A DNA stretch of 64,000 nt from NCBI GenBank assembly GCA_018524725.1, contig JAEUWP010000028.1:1-64000 (forward strand), in the 5' to 3' direction. The notes under the pieces are model-generated. The model was not told the DNA's origin, ran no database searches, and worked only from the letters and a program-made list of their open reading frames with translations. Position numbers and translations under genes: made by a program. Below, in pieces: positions 1 to 11,578 of this stretch (its first letter is position 1; every line of letters starts with the position of its first letter). The stretch comes from Podaxis mareebaensis. Lineage: Eukaryota; Basidiomycota; Agaricomycetes; Agaricales; Agaricaceae.

Positions 1-809
1 TTGCAACCCGTTAGGCCTGAGTTTGCAAAACAAAAGCGAGGCTGGGGCTTACAGTGAACATCCTTGAGCATGTGGTATAAAGCCACAAGTACTAATGGAA
101 CTTTTATACATGCCGCCAACCCCAAGGTACCGAGAATGATGCGACTTCTCTTCCAAATTGCCCATGTTCTCAAGGCGAGAATCACTAAGTGGTGTGTTAT
201 CTTCACATTGATATGGGAGTCAAGAACTGAAGCACACATTCCGATATTGTAAGCCCCGTGGCAACAATGACTTTAGATTGTGTTGTGAGGAATGCATTAA
301 ACTTGCCGGGCAGTCTTGCGGGGCTCACCAGTATTTGCTATGTCACGACGTTGGCATGCCTAAGCCAAGAAAATGAGATACAAATCGAGCTCAAGCAAGG
401 CTTGGGATGAGCTTACCTCTTGAGTTTGCGGAAAGACCCAGTATTCTAGAAGGTATTTGTTGTGTGTAAGATGAACTGAAGTCGGACGTCTCACCTTCAA
501 GAGCAATAAACACATAAAAGTACGGGATGTAACGGTTGACGAGGAACAATAGCGTAGCGAGGCTGCCCATACGCCTTTTCCATATCAATTTAACCTTTCA
601 ATGGATTTTCGGCGCCGCCAAGAGATCGAAGTGGGGTGCTGCGTACCTCCTGATCCAAACTACATAGATAATCAAAGACCTTCTCTTGTCAGCCTTCCCA
701 AGTCATCGCAAATTCTGAAACCACTCACTAGGATTGATCCCGAAATGAGGCAAATAATCCTTGTTGGCTGGATCCCTGATCCAAGCCATGCTTTGTCGGG
801 TGAGTCCAT
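1..809 (-). CDS. DUF6533-family multi-pass membrane protein, partial (3' end outside window)
   Basis: Seven exons can be read on the minus strand: 809-729, 679-647, 594-495, 445-417, 359-329, 270-238 and 184-53, with the rest beyond position 1. The start ATG at 809 opens MDSPDKAWLGSG. The second exon gives FDYLCSLDQEV and the third WKRRMGSLATLLFLVNRYIPY, which is the hallmark of the basidiomycete DUF6533 domain (a conserved acidic helix followed by a tryptophan/arginine-rich helix). Exon 7 encodes a further helix with LILALRTWAIW. The function of the family is unknown; members are predicted 7-TM-like plasma- or endomembrane proteins. Every exon matches in length the second DUF6533 gene of this window (38301-39642), which supports the splice model. 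No stop or frameshift is seen in the visible part. Confidence 0.75.
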
Positions 810-811
810 GG

Positions 812-3526
812 CCTGGAGTATCTGCTGTATGAATAAGGGAAAGAGTTATAACAAAGAAGCGATAGCACTACCCGTATATATCCCTCTCTTGGGACCGGAA
901 GAGGAAACATGATGCATGATAACGCCGAGAGCGTCGGTGATCCCGAATTAGACCATCTTCGGGGATCTGAAATGTAAACACCGAGCATACTTATGGCCGC
1001 GGTGAGAAAATTCCGCGACAAGGGGATGAACTAGAACAAGCATCATGATATATGGAACTCGTTCTCTCAAACATGATGCTTTGATGTATGACTGGATCCC
1101 ACACAACTCTTCGATTAGTTCGAAATGGATGACGTTGAGTCGTACGCCACTTCATGGACACATCATTCAACGATACTGGGTTCTCTTCTATGATGCTCGC
1201 AGAGTGACAGTGGGAGTAACGCCATGTATGGTATTATGAGTCCCCAGGTCTTAATGGCTTTCGGCTTGAAATTCACACGAAATCTCGGTTATCTAGTAAC
1301 GCTATATCAGGCTAGCTTTCAAATTCAAGCCTCTTCATTTGGTCAGTTATACTCAAATTGACGAAAGTTCGGCCTGGCAGGTATTAGAAGCTCTTGAGGA
1401 ATGATTGCAAAAACTGAGTGTTGAGCTAACCAAGGGATGTGAGATCAGCGGTGACATTAGGCCGCAGCAAGCAAGCCTAGCGCTCCAGGACCAATGGATG
1501 GCCTACCGTTATTGGTCATGCTCTACTGCCCAAGATAGTTTATGATACCATGATTAACCCGCTTCTGTGTTGGTGGTTTTAGGTCATGCCGCATTTCGCT
1601 GCACGAGGAATACAACGAGTTAGAAAGAAGCATCTAAAGTCATTGCATTTTATCTTGATGTTCTTCAAGTAAATGGGAACGCCGCTATGCAGTACGCATG
1701 CCTATTTAGAGAGTAAAACAGGGGAGACTGCATCGGATACGTGTCTCCTGTGGGAGCTACTATGCAATACCTCTGGAATATCATCGTAATCACACCACAT
1801 ACCGGGAAATCGCTCACCAGGTGCCATTGAAAAAGTGGCGTTTGGGCCTTACGAAGACTCAGTATGTTGACTCTCATGGAGATGTTTGTGAATGATTGTT
1901 ACACGTTTGTTGTTTCAAAAGTGTTTCAAGGTGTCATTTCAACTTACAGACCTTGACTATCCTAGAGATCTCCTCTTAGCAGCACGACGCACTCGGGGGG
2001 AAAGAAACTCCTCGAGAAACATAAAAACAGCCATCATGCACTCCAATGCGATGCATGAAGCAATAATATTAATGGGGGAGGCACTTTCATCATGTCTATT
2101 TCATCCCAATAGTAGCGATAAGATGATTCATCGGTTGAGGGCAAGACCAGTGCAAGACCTCTGGAACGAAGATCGGCGGCACGATCAATCGGCTGATGCG
2201 GAGTCATCTGAGCAACAAATTTAGTGGGCGGTCGAATTTCGACCGGAAGGGACAGAGGGGACACACACACGGAAGCACACGGATACTTCCGAGTTCCGGG
2301 GCAAATACTAATACAGACTGAATGGCCCTTGGGCCATTGCATTCATGTTCAGGGGCATCAGAGCGCCAGGGGTTGGAGGTTGTTGAGCACGGTTGAGCAC
2401 GACAAGGACGATGGGTGGAATCCTTCGTGAATGACGGACAGGGAGGGGTGTTGTGTCCCACTTTGCATAGTGACCTGTGATGTCGAGGGCAATAGCCTTG
2501 CAAGATGCCTGCGGATGTTGACCATGAAGATTGTTCCGAACCAAAGGCAAGTCCAGCTCATATTGGGAGACAAACGTATCGAAAGGAAATAGCTATTGAA
2601 CAAGGCATTTCTGGCGAAAGTTGGGGCGCATCAGCAGACGTTGCGGAATCCGTGTTGGGGGCGAGCTTGGGCCACGAGGGGATCCAACCATGGTGCTTGT
2701 GACCGGACCGCCACGTTTCAGGTCAGTCTGTTCTGAAGCCCGAGGATATACCAGAATAAAAACAAAAGTTCGGAAGCGAAGGGATTCGAACAAGATGCAG
2801 GAGAGATGGTGATCGATGACCGTCGACAGGGCAGTAGTCGCCGTTTTTTCCAGGAATTGATCGGCGCCGGCGCAGAACTGCCACTTTCCTGAGCCATCGC
2901 CTGAGCTGTGTGGCTTCGCTTATGCTATATCCACCACTGTGCATACACTCAACTATTCGTCGGTTGATATATGTTGTAAACAAACAACGCCCTTATTTTT
3001 ATGAGAAATAAAATGTCCGGAGAGCGCGGACCAATGAGGCGATCAGTGACGGCAGCGTGGAGGCTACTGACGTCTGGCAGAAGCGTTTAATTGGAGCGCA
3101 CACGCGCGAGCCTGGAAGAGCATGAAGTAATAATGCGATCTATGACTTGGGATTTCATATATCCACACCGTCACCTCCCTCTTCAGTGATCCCTAACATT
3201 TCGGAACAGCGGGGTCAGTTGAAGACTGTTGAAGAGTGTGACTTCATCTGTGCCGCATGTGATCCCACGCTACTCGTTCCATTGATGATATTTCGCATCA
3301 GTTGTGGAACCGAGGTATGCGCTCGAGAACGTGCATGGCAACACAACCGCCGTCTCCGTCTGGGACCATGCGTCGCATGCCTTTTGTGGCGTCGTGCGGT
3401 GATGGCTATCTTGAGTCAAAGCTGTGCCTAGCCTAATTTCCGTTTCTGAACCAAAAACCCTCCTTCATTCCTTCTCTTCTTTTATTCCCCCTTCCCCCTC
3501 CCTCCTCTCCACTTACTCAGGATCCC
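812..3526. other. Gene-poor stretch upstream of the glyoxal oxidase
   Basis: About 2.7 kb with only short, overlapping and mutually incompatible reading frames. None resembles a known family and no spliced model could be built. The last 100 bases before 3527 are pyrimidine-rich (runs of CT/CCT), as is common just upstream of highly expressed basidiomycete genes. I see no repeat or transposon ends here. Confidence 0.4.
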
Positions 3527-6058
3527 ATGCGTTTTCCCTTAGTGTCCTTCGGGGCACTATGTCTTGCGAAAGCCTTGACTTCAGTCTTTGGAGCTTCTGG
3601 CGGCCAATTTGAGGATGGTGGCAACACGCTCATCAGCGCCATGATGGTAGGTCCACTTACCCCACCCTTCGTTTGCTCCACTTCTAATTCATTTCCTTAG
3701 ATGTTCCTCGGTAATGAGGACAGTGTTTATATCCTAGATAAAGCAGAGAATAATGCTGCCCAAATTGCGGGTCATCCTGCATGGGGTTCGTTATGGTCAG
3801 ATTCTCTACGTGTCGTTCAAGGTATGCTCGCCCTCTGATCGTCGGTTCAGGGACGTCAAGACACGTAAGGCGGTCGTAATGGACATCAAGACCAACTCGT
3901 TCTGCGCGACTGGAATGCATCTTCCCAATGGCTCCTATGTGACGTTTGGTGGTAACGACGCTGTCACCCTTGACGGTAAAGCTGGGTCGCAGAAGAACCC
4001 GGACGGAACAGGAGCCTGGGATTCAATATACCAGGATTTCGACGGTCGAAGAGCGATCCGTATCCTTAACCCCTGCAAAATCACTGATAACCTCAGATGG
4101 GGTGCTTGTGCCTGGTATGACGAACCGACCATACTGTCTATGAAGAAGGAGCGGTGGTACGCTGCAGCGGAGGCGACTGGCGAGGGAGAGGTAGTTATAA
4201 TTGGCGGATTTATTCGAGGAGGATTCGTTAATCGATGGGTTCCCAACGTTGATCCCGTCACGGAACGAGGGCAGGCTGAACCGACATACGAATACTATCC
4301 TCCAAGGTCGGGCGACCTACAACAGTTCAATTTCCTAGTCCAGACGTCTGGCCTGAATGCCTACGCCCATACATTCTTGATGCCTTCCGGAAAAATGCTG
4401 GTACAGGCCAACCTGTCGACAAGTAGGTTTCCGCCGATTCTCATCATTCTGCAACTAAAATTGACGTGGCAGTTCTCTGGGACCATGACGCTAACGATGA
4501 GACACCTTTACCCCCTATGCCCAAGGGTGTCGTTCGTGTGTATCCTGCGTCTGGTGCTGTAGCGATGCTTCCCCTTACCGTCAAGGACAATTATACCGCA
4601 ACCCTTCTATTTTGCGGCGGTTCGGATCTACCCGATTATGACTACGGTGACTATGGCGGCCCTTATACGGACGTTTGGACCTATCCTACTTCCAAGGATT
4701 GCCAGCGGTTGACGCCAGAACCAACTGACGGGTCCGCAGTTGCCTATGAGCAGGATGACGATATGTTGGAGGGACGCACTATGGGTCAATTCATCATCCT
4801 TCCAAACGGCAAACTCCTCGTCGTGAACGGTGGAGAGAAGGGCACCGCTGGATACTCTCTTGGTACCCGCACGACTCCCAACTTGGCGGACATGCCCTTT
4901 GGTCCTTCGCTTGCCACGGATCCGGTTTACAAGCCCGCGATCTACGATCCTAATGCCCCCAAGGGCAGCCGTTGGTCCAATGCAGGCTTTGATGTCTCGA
5001 AGGTCCCTCGTTTGTACCATTCAACGGCCCTTCTCCTCCCTGATGGCTCCGTTCTCCTTGCTGGATCCAACCCCAACCCCGATGTTGATTTGAACGCCTA
5101 CTACCCCACCGAGTACCGTGCGGATATCTTCTACCCACCATACTTCTCCGCTCCTGTTCGTCCCGCACCCCAAGGCATCCCCAAGACGCTGTCATACGGT
5201 GGAGATCCATTCGATATTCTTATCCCTACCGATTCGTACGAAGGTGACGCCAACGATGCTGCCGAATCTGCTACCGTGTTTATCCTCCGTGGTGGCTTCA
5301 CCACACACGCAATGAACATGGGACAACGGTCTATGCAGCTCAACAACACATATACCGTTAACAAGAACGGCACGATTACCTTGCACGTCGCGCAGCCTCC
5401 CCCCAATCCCAACCTATTCCAACCGGGACCCGCATTCCTCTTCGTCAACATTAAAGATATACCGAGTAATGGTACACACCTTATTGTCGGAAACGGCCAG
5501 ATTGGCAAGCAACCTACGTCCCCTGCCAGTGTCCTCCCTGCCAGCGTGCGCCTTGATGTCTCATCTGGATCGGGCGACACCACTCCAGATGGCGGCAAGA
5601 GTGATGAAGGGAAGAACGTCAGCACGGGTGCCGTTATCGGTGCTGTTGTTGGAGCTATGGGCCTGCTTGCGCTCTTGGCTGCTGTTGGTATTATTTGTCT
5701 CCGGAGACGACGACGCCCCGCTGCCCGCACAATTCCCGGCGCATACGCTATGGAAACGTCAGGCCTCAAGCCTATGGCTATCACCAGCTCTTTGGGTGCC
5801 AAGTCATCACTGGACACTGTCGCCTTCACAGCCCTACAAAAGGGTGACGATGTATGGGACTCGAGCACTGCGAATCTGAATGTCCCGTATGATGCTCCTC
5901 GTGGTGGCTATGGGGATGATGTGTCGTCGATGACCACCAGAGGAAGCAAGGCGTTCGATGAGCCATATGATCCCTACGCCCAGTACCCCTTGCCCTTCAA
6001 TAGTGGAAGCGCGACAGGTCCGGCGGGACACCCACCTCATGGCCAGTCATTCCCCTGA
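3527..6058 (+). CDS. Glyoxal oxidase-like copper-radical oxidase, secreted and membrane-anchored
   Basis: Exons 3527-3646, 3701-3795, 3851-4422 and 4473-6058 give 790 residues. Known for the family: extracellular oxidation of small aldehydes to acids with release of H2O2, which feeds ligninolytic peroxidases. Seen here: a hydrophobic N-terminal signal (about residues 1-22), a kelch/glyoxal-oxidase N-domain, and a C-terminal DUF1929 domain. The copper-radical ligands are all present: Cys90 in SFCATG and Tyr175 in ERWYA (the cross-linked Tyr-Cys pair), Tyr444-His445 in PRLYHST, and His541 in GFTTHAMNMGQR. A single transmembrane helix at about 648-672 is followed by RRRRR and a roughly 115-residue cytoplasmic tail, so the enzyme is probably tethered rather than freely secreted. 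The second intron has an unusual GTCAGA donor, chosen because it restores the family motif WGSLWD. The start was chosen because it gives a signal peptide in frame. Confidence 0.92.
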
Positions 6059-7386
6059 CAACGCACTCCTTAACCTTTTGATCTAATCCCACCTTGAGCT
6101 CCTCCGGATTATTTGGACTATACCATACATCCTCCCGTGTTTTATGACAAGAAAGGGACTTATATCTTTTTCTACATTACCTTAGTGGATTATTATGACT
6201 CCTTTGCTTACCCACCATCCCCGACATTGCCTCCTCACGTTCCTTGTCATTATCACACTATCTACCTGTCCGCTTCACTGACACTTATACCATTTAACAC
6301 TATGAAGCCGCGAATAGGACTTTTGCTCATTGGATATATAATAGCTTATTGCTGGTGTAACTTGTCCTATGGAAACTTGGGTAGAAATGAAGCATCATCT
6401 CTATTTGTTCTGCCGTATAACTCGATGCCTTGGACGCGCTTGAGGGTCGTGCTGGTTCGAGTCGTAACTCCGATTACAATAATCTATACGACCACATGTT
6501 CTCTCGTATTGACGCCCGGGGCTCTTGATGACACACATGCACGATCGTGATATCCAAGTTCGTTGCTGTTGGATGGCGAAGCCATGGCCGAATGGGTCCC
6601 GGATGACAGAATTGACATGAAACGTGACGTTCGTGGGGAAGGTTTATGAGGCAGTCAACAGTCAAGATAAAGCCTTAGGGGGTGCAATAACTCCATCCGT
6701 GTCTTTGCCGGGGATGAGGGTTGCCAGCCTCATGGATTTTACGACGTCAGATGGTGCCAAGGGTTACGCTGGAACGTCTTCTATCAAGACCATCAGGTTG
6801 ATTTTTAACCCCCGCTTAACAGCATATCCCTTCTTCCTGACCGGAGTCCGAATATTATGAGTCATTATTCCTGGTAAGGCCTCCAGTTCCAAAACACAAG
6901 GCTTGGGATCATATTCTCGAACGCCTGGAAAGGTTGCACTTTATTCTTCGTGTCATAATTCGAACTCCGATTATCTTAGCGAGCAAAGCTTTGTATCAAA
7001 TCAGTATCGTAGTTCCCAATATGTGAGCTAGATATCGTTCCATTGTCTGGTGCATAAGTTAAATACAGCGTCACGAACTCGATATGGCCGACACTACACT
7101 CCTTTTTCTTTGACTAGTGCTACGAGAATGACAGAGCAAGCGAATGAAAGGTTCGTCGTGACTGGCCTTCATTCCCTTGGCATTCTGACGCTCCGCATCC
7201 AGCCCGAAGACCCCACCACGGCCCAAGTCGAAGCAGTCACCAGATGCCAAACAAATGCCATCGTAAGTGGCGAATGACTTCTGAACATCACGTGATGTTG
7301 ACACGGTCAACGACTCCAGCGATACGCCACTAAGTGCACGGCTTGTTGGGGGTCGACATCTCCAACATAACCTCCGGTCGTTGATC
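6059..7386. other. Intergenic region, glyoxal oxidase to first FunK1 gene
   Basis: No supported gene. The first part is AT-rich 3' flank of the oxidase. The last ~350 bases (about 7030-7386) are the conserved 5' flank found, in diverged form, upstream of all four kinase copies: blocks that read GACTGGCCTTC and CACCACGGC recur at about 11390-11450 and, less well kept, at about 15770 and 19940. Confidence 0.4.
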
Positions 7387-10095
7387 ATGGGGGAAATGGC
7401 AGACGAGATGCTGGAATGCCCTTTGGACGCATTCATGCAGGACTATGCGCCTTTTAACCCATCCGACCAGTCCGTTGACGACGCGCTACAGCAGTACATT
7501 GATACGCACCCGGAGAAGCTCAAGAAAGTCGCTCGAAACGCGCCAGGGGGAGAACCATGGCAGGACTGGGTGTGGGCCGACTTCGACGTTTATCCATCGA
7601 ATATGAATGCGAGAGAGGTCGATATCTATAGAAAACTTCAAACCATCGTCGACGTCCTAGGCGAGCTGGATGTTGTATGTCGTGAGCAGGGTCAAGCCCC
7701 ACGCCAGCGACAATTTCACTACAGAGACTGTCCTTCGAGGAAGATGGAGTCGGAAATCGATGGGACCGCATTTCGGGTCGACGCTTGTATCACAGAAAAC
7801 CCTAACGCGCAGAAAATCGTCCTCGCTGAAACGGTCGTGATCGCAGAATTCAAGAAACACAGTAGGGAAGTTGAGGAGGTTAGTCGATGCCGCAGAGTTC
7901 TGATACGTACTGAAGAAATACGTTTACAGAACCGGTCGCAGCTTGTTTCAGCAGCCAGCCACATCATGAACGACGATCCTCGCCGCACATGGGTCTATGG
8001 CGTATGTCTTCTCCGCATTGGTTAATAGGAATGATTCTGAAAGTCCCCAGATTACGATCGAGGACAATATGATGTCACTGTGGTACTTCTGCCGTTCGCA
8101 CTCGGTCAAGTCGGAGGCCTTTGATTTTACAACAGTATGCCTATGCTCCTGATTTGCGGACCTTTCAAGCTTACGCGTTGTGCAGGACATCAAGACCTTC
8201 ATCCGAGTCTTCCTATCCTTTCTCTATGCAACGCGAGAAGAGATTGGATATGATTCCACCGTCCACCGGGTGCGGCACAAAGGCAACATCTGCTACGTCT
8301 ACGAAATGGGAACGAGCGAGGCGCCAACATACTTCAGGACCATTGACCCGCTATTCAATCAGCGGGTTCTGTGCATCACAGGGAGGAAGACACGGGTCTG
8401 GAGGGCCGTCGAAGTTGAAGGTTTTGAGGATGATAAAGTTGGAAAGGTGAAGAACGGTGGATCGGAGGTTGCGTTGAAAGATGCGTGGCACGATGTGGGA
8501 TCGAAGACGGAGAAGGAGAACCTGGATGCTGTATTTGCGCGCCTCAAGAATGTAAAGGAAGAGGACTATAGCTGGGCCCCACCTGTTCTCAAGAGGCATC
8601 TCAAGAGGATTCTTCAGAATGAAGGATACAAAGATTTCTTCATGGAAATCAAGCAGGAGAGGGTCCTCGGGAGCACCAAACCGCGGTCGAAGTCGGCCAT
8701 ACGCGCACCAGACCTCCTTCGCTGGACACCAAAGGAACCCAAGACAGCATCGGGGAACATAACCAAAGGTTCTACCCAGACCATTGGGTCCTACGGCTTG
8801 CCGGCTAACGTCTTTGTTCGTCGCTCGGGGAAGCCGCCCGCACGTGTTCCTCGTGGGTATCGTATCAAGGAACATCGCCGCCTGATATACGACGAGGTTG
8901 GTTGCTCGCTCCATGACGCTAAAGACCTTCCCACGTCTTTCTGTGCCGTTCGAGATGCCTTTGTTGGTAAGTTTTATGTTACTGCGCCGAGACTGTTTCT
9001 GATCGCTCGTCAGCTCTTGTTCTTCTGTATCTCGCCCGTTGGGTGCATCGTGATGTCAGTACAGGCAACATCATTGTGGTTAAGAGGAAGGACGGGACCG
9101 TTGGAGGAAAGTTGAGCGACTTGGAATATGCGAAGGCGTTCACAAATGACCAGGCTAGCCCTGATCCGAAGACAGTGAGTGTCTTCAAGTTCGTACTCAG
9201 CATTACACTCCATGCGGCAATCTAGGGAACGCCGTATTTCATGCCACTGGAGATTCATCGATCGAAAACATATTACATTCCCCGTTATGACGTGCAGTTT
9301 CAAGCCGAGCGAGACATCTTCACCCCAGCGTCGAGACGTGGCGTAAGAGCCAAGTCATCCAATGTACCCAATCCCAGCAATAGCAAAGCTCTGTCCGACA
9401 ACCTACCTCCACCAAAATTTCGATTCCAACATGACCTCGAGTCGCTTTGGTGGATCCTGCTCTGGATTCTCTTATATCGTGTCAAACACCCCGAGGCACT
9501 CCAGCTCGCAAACGACGTCTTTACTTATACCTCCGTCCCGACTAGTCAACGGGAAGACTTGTTTACCAGAGAATCACTCTCACCATTCCTTACCAGTCGT
9601 ATTCATCCCGACCTCATCCCCTGTGTTGATGACCTTGACACATTCCGTATAACGCTCTGCAACTCCTATCGTGACGAAGAAGGTTTCAAGAATATGCTTG
9701 ATCCGACCTCTTACTCTGACATCTACTCCGCTGTGTGGCTGTCTCTGGGTCCATTAAGCGATGTCCTCGAAACGCTTGATGATATAGTTCTTTGTGATGA
9801 TACTTCGGTACCTGAGGAGCAGGGGCCGCAGTCTCAGCAGAAAAGGTCATGCTCACAGACCCTTGGTGATACTGACAACGCCGATGGCACTGGCAATGCC
9901 AATGACGTCGACGACACTTATGATGCTAATGACGTCGACTATGAACCGGAGGACGAAGGAGGGGATGGAGCGGACGAGGAAATGGTCAAGTCGATCAAGC
10001 GGCCGAGGAAAAGAAGGAAACAAGGGCAGGACGACCATAACAGGCGGCGGGAGCTGAACGGGAACCAGGTTCCCCGCAAGCGAATGCGCTCGTGA
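7387..10095 (+). CDS. FunK1 fungal-type protein kinase, tandem copy 1
   Basis: Exons 7387-7878, 7930-8001, 8051-8134, 8186-8966, 9014-9174 and 9226-10095 give 819 residues; an ATG at 7396 is an alternative start. The family (Pkinase_fungal, FunK1) is greatly expanded in mushroom-forming fungi; substrates are unknown. Seen: a catalytic loop HRDVSTGNI with His488, Asp490 and Asn495, a metal-binding Asp512 in LSDLEYAK (LE in place of the usual FG of DFG), and the FunK1 C-lobe signature FQHDLESLWWILLW. I do not see a classical glycine-rich loop, which is common in this family. The last ~90 residues are strongly acidic with repeated Asn-Asp pairs, then a basic patch (KRPRKRRK) and a tail ending NGNQVPRKRMRS, which may act as a nuclear signal. 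It is intact, and the first of four copies in the same orientation. Confidence 0.88.
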
Positions 10096-10105
10096 GGTTT
10101 AGTTC

Positions 10106-10163
10106 GTTCCTGTACTATCTTGTTCCTGTACTATCTTGTTCCTGTACTATCTTGTTCCTGTAC
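10106..10163. repeat. 16-bp tandem repeat, 3.6 copies
   Basis: The unit GTTCCTGTACTATCTT is repeated at 10106, 10122 and 10138, with a partial fourth copy to 10163. It lies 11 bp past the stop codon of FunK1 copy 1, in its 3' flank. The equivalent flank of copy 2 (14285-14320) holds only a short, imperfect duplication of CGTCCCTGTATTA, so the expansion is recent or copy-specific. Confidence 0.85.
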
Positions 10164-10264
10164 ACATGGGTGTTTCAATGGGACCCGTTCCACATGGATT
10201 TATTCGAAGGCGCGACCCAGAATAGTCCGCTCTGCGGCAGTGAGTGAGGTTTCTTGTATACTTG

Positions 10265-11160
10265 TCACATCAGGAACCACCAATTATTCTTATCATTATC
10301 ATTGTTTGGTGGAGCCTTTACGGCCTCCGATAGCAAACTACCTGCTACCGTCGAAGACGTCGCTTCGGTGGCCCTGAGGGCGCGCCTACCGCACAAAACA
10401 GTAATCTCTTTCTCCACCCCTGGGAAAATGCATTTAAGAACTCCCGCCTTGAATGCGAGGGACTCCGATTTGAAGAATCGATTACCCATTAAAACCGTAG
10501 GTCTTGTTGTCCAGTCCCCCCGGGCGGTAGAGCGATAGATAAAACACACATCGATCTGAGTAACGCTATTCACTCCACAGACGGTCAGAGGTATAACGTA
10601 GCGGGTGTGTATAGTGACGTGTGGTTCGTCGAAGTCCAAAAGCTTCAGTATCGCAAGAGCAAATTCGTCAATGGTGCTTTCTTGGGTGACATGGGTGGCA
10701 AGATCGAGGTTATCAAGGTAGTCCACGGCGTCTTCTGAGAGATTGGAATCGTCTGCGTCAATGGGCGAGGTGAGGGTGGCGGGATCAAGATGATCAACCA
10801 ACGGGTCTGAATCAGATTGGAAAAAATCGGCCAAGGAGGTCAGCGTCGCGATCACTGGCAGACCTTGCAGGACGTGGGGGCCGAGCCATTGGGGGGCAAG
10901 AAACCCAGAACAAACGTACGTAATTAGTAGATCGCTGTCCTGGACACTTGTCTCACTACCTGCCACAAAGGGCGTTGGGTACCAGTATGTAGTCATCGAT
11001 CGTTGATGACCATGTCTTGAGCCTGGATTGCCGATAGATACAAAGGAAAAGGCAGAAGATTGGGAACAAACACCCTTCGTCCCCCAAATGGTGCCGAAAT
11101 CCCCGTCGAATCAGTAGCGAGATCAAAGAATTTGAGATGTTCCAAGACAAGAGACAATCA
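10265..11160 (-). pseudogene. Decayed minus-strand gene between FunK1 copies 1 and 2 (middle part kept, 3' part lost)
   Basis: The main frame (10996-10265) reads PLVDHLDPATLTSPIDADD and DEFALAILKLLDFDEPHVTIHTRYVIPLTVCGV, which I associate with a common hypothetical protein family of mushroom-forming fungi. An upstream piece (about 11130-10996) carries FDLATDSTGIS and VFVPNLLPFPLYLSAIQAQD but ends at a stop in that frame. The C-terminal part seen in the next unit (LLLVEDKTLVNTTDAQAHVV) is absent, and the frame instead runs on into the kinase 3' flank. This is best read as a truncated relic carried in the kinase repeat unit. Function unknown. Confidence 0.5.
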
Positions 11161-11578
11161 GGATTGAGGCTGCTCTTGAAATGACGTTAATCTGTGCAAT
11201 AGGTCCATTCACCGCACTCCGCAGCGGAATATCAAGAAATTCATGAACCATTGGGATCCAGGACTGTCACGACAAGCTGAAAAGACGGGCGTGGAAAATA
11301 ACCCAGGTGACGTTCACTCATGTAAGTGAGTTAACACTGCACGATCTCCATATGTTCAGTCAGGGACGATGGCAGAGCAAGTTTTGTCGTGACCGGCCTT
11401 CGTCCACTGAATTCTGACCCCCGGCATCCATCTCAAAGACCTCACCACGGCACAAAGATCCAAAGCAAGTTTCAACGCGTTTTGGGCCTCCGACACACCA
11501 CGAAACGCACGACTGCCAGTGCGGGCGGTCGTCATCCCAAGCATAAGCTCAGGTTGATTATTGACGATCGTACAAGGA
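11161..11578. other. 5' flank of FunK1 copy 2
   Basis: No separate gene. The segment from about 11160 (AATGACGTTAATCTGTGCAA) recurs at 19727 (AATGACGTCAATCTGTGCAA), and the segment ending CATAAGCTCAGGTTGATTAT lies directly before the kinase ATG. A similar block precedes copies 3 and 4, so this is the shared promoter/5' untranslated region of the array. Confidence 0.5.

Noticed and set aside
2034..2603. Overlapping minus-strand frames of 80-102 codons
   Set aside because: Several frames cover the same DNA with no family resemblance, no splice support and no codon pattern favouring one of them.
2740..2830. GGATTCGAAC resembling a tRNA T-arm on the minus strand
   Set aside because: No matching acceptor stem, anticodon arm or D-arm at the right distances could be folded by eye.
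6440..6480. GGTTCGAGTC resembling a tRNA T-arm on the plus strand
   Set aside because: No complementary acceptor stem upstream; isolated motif.
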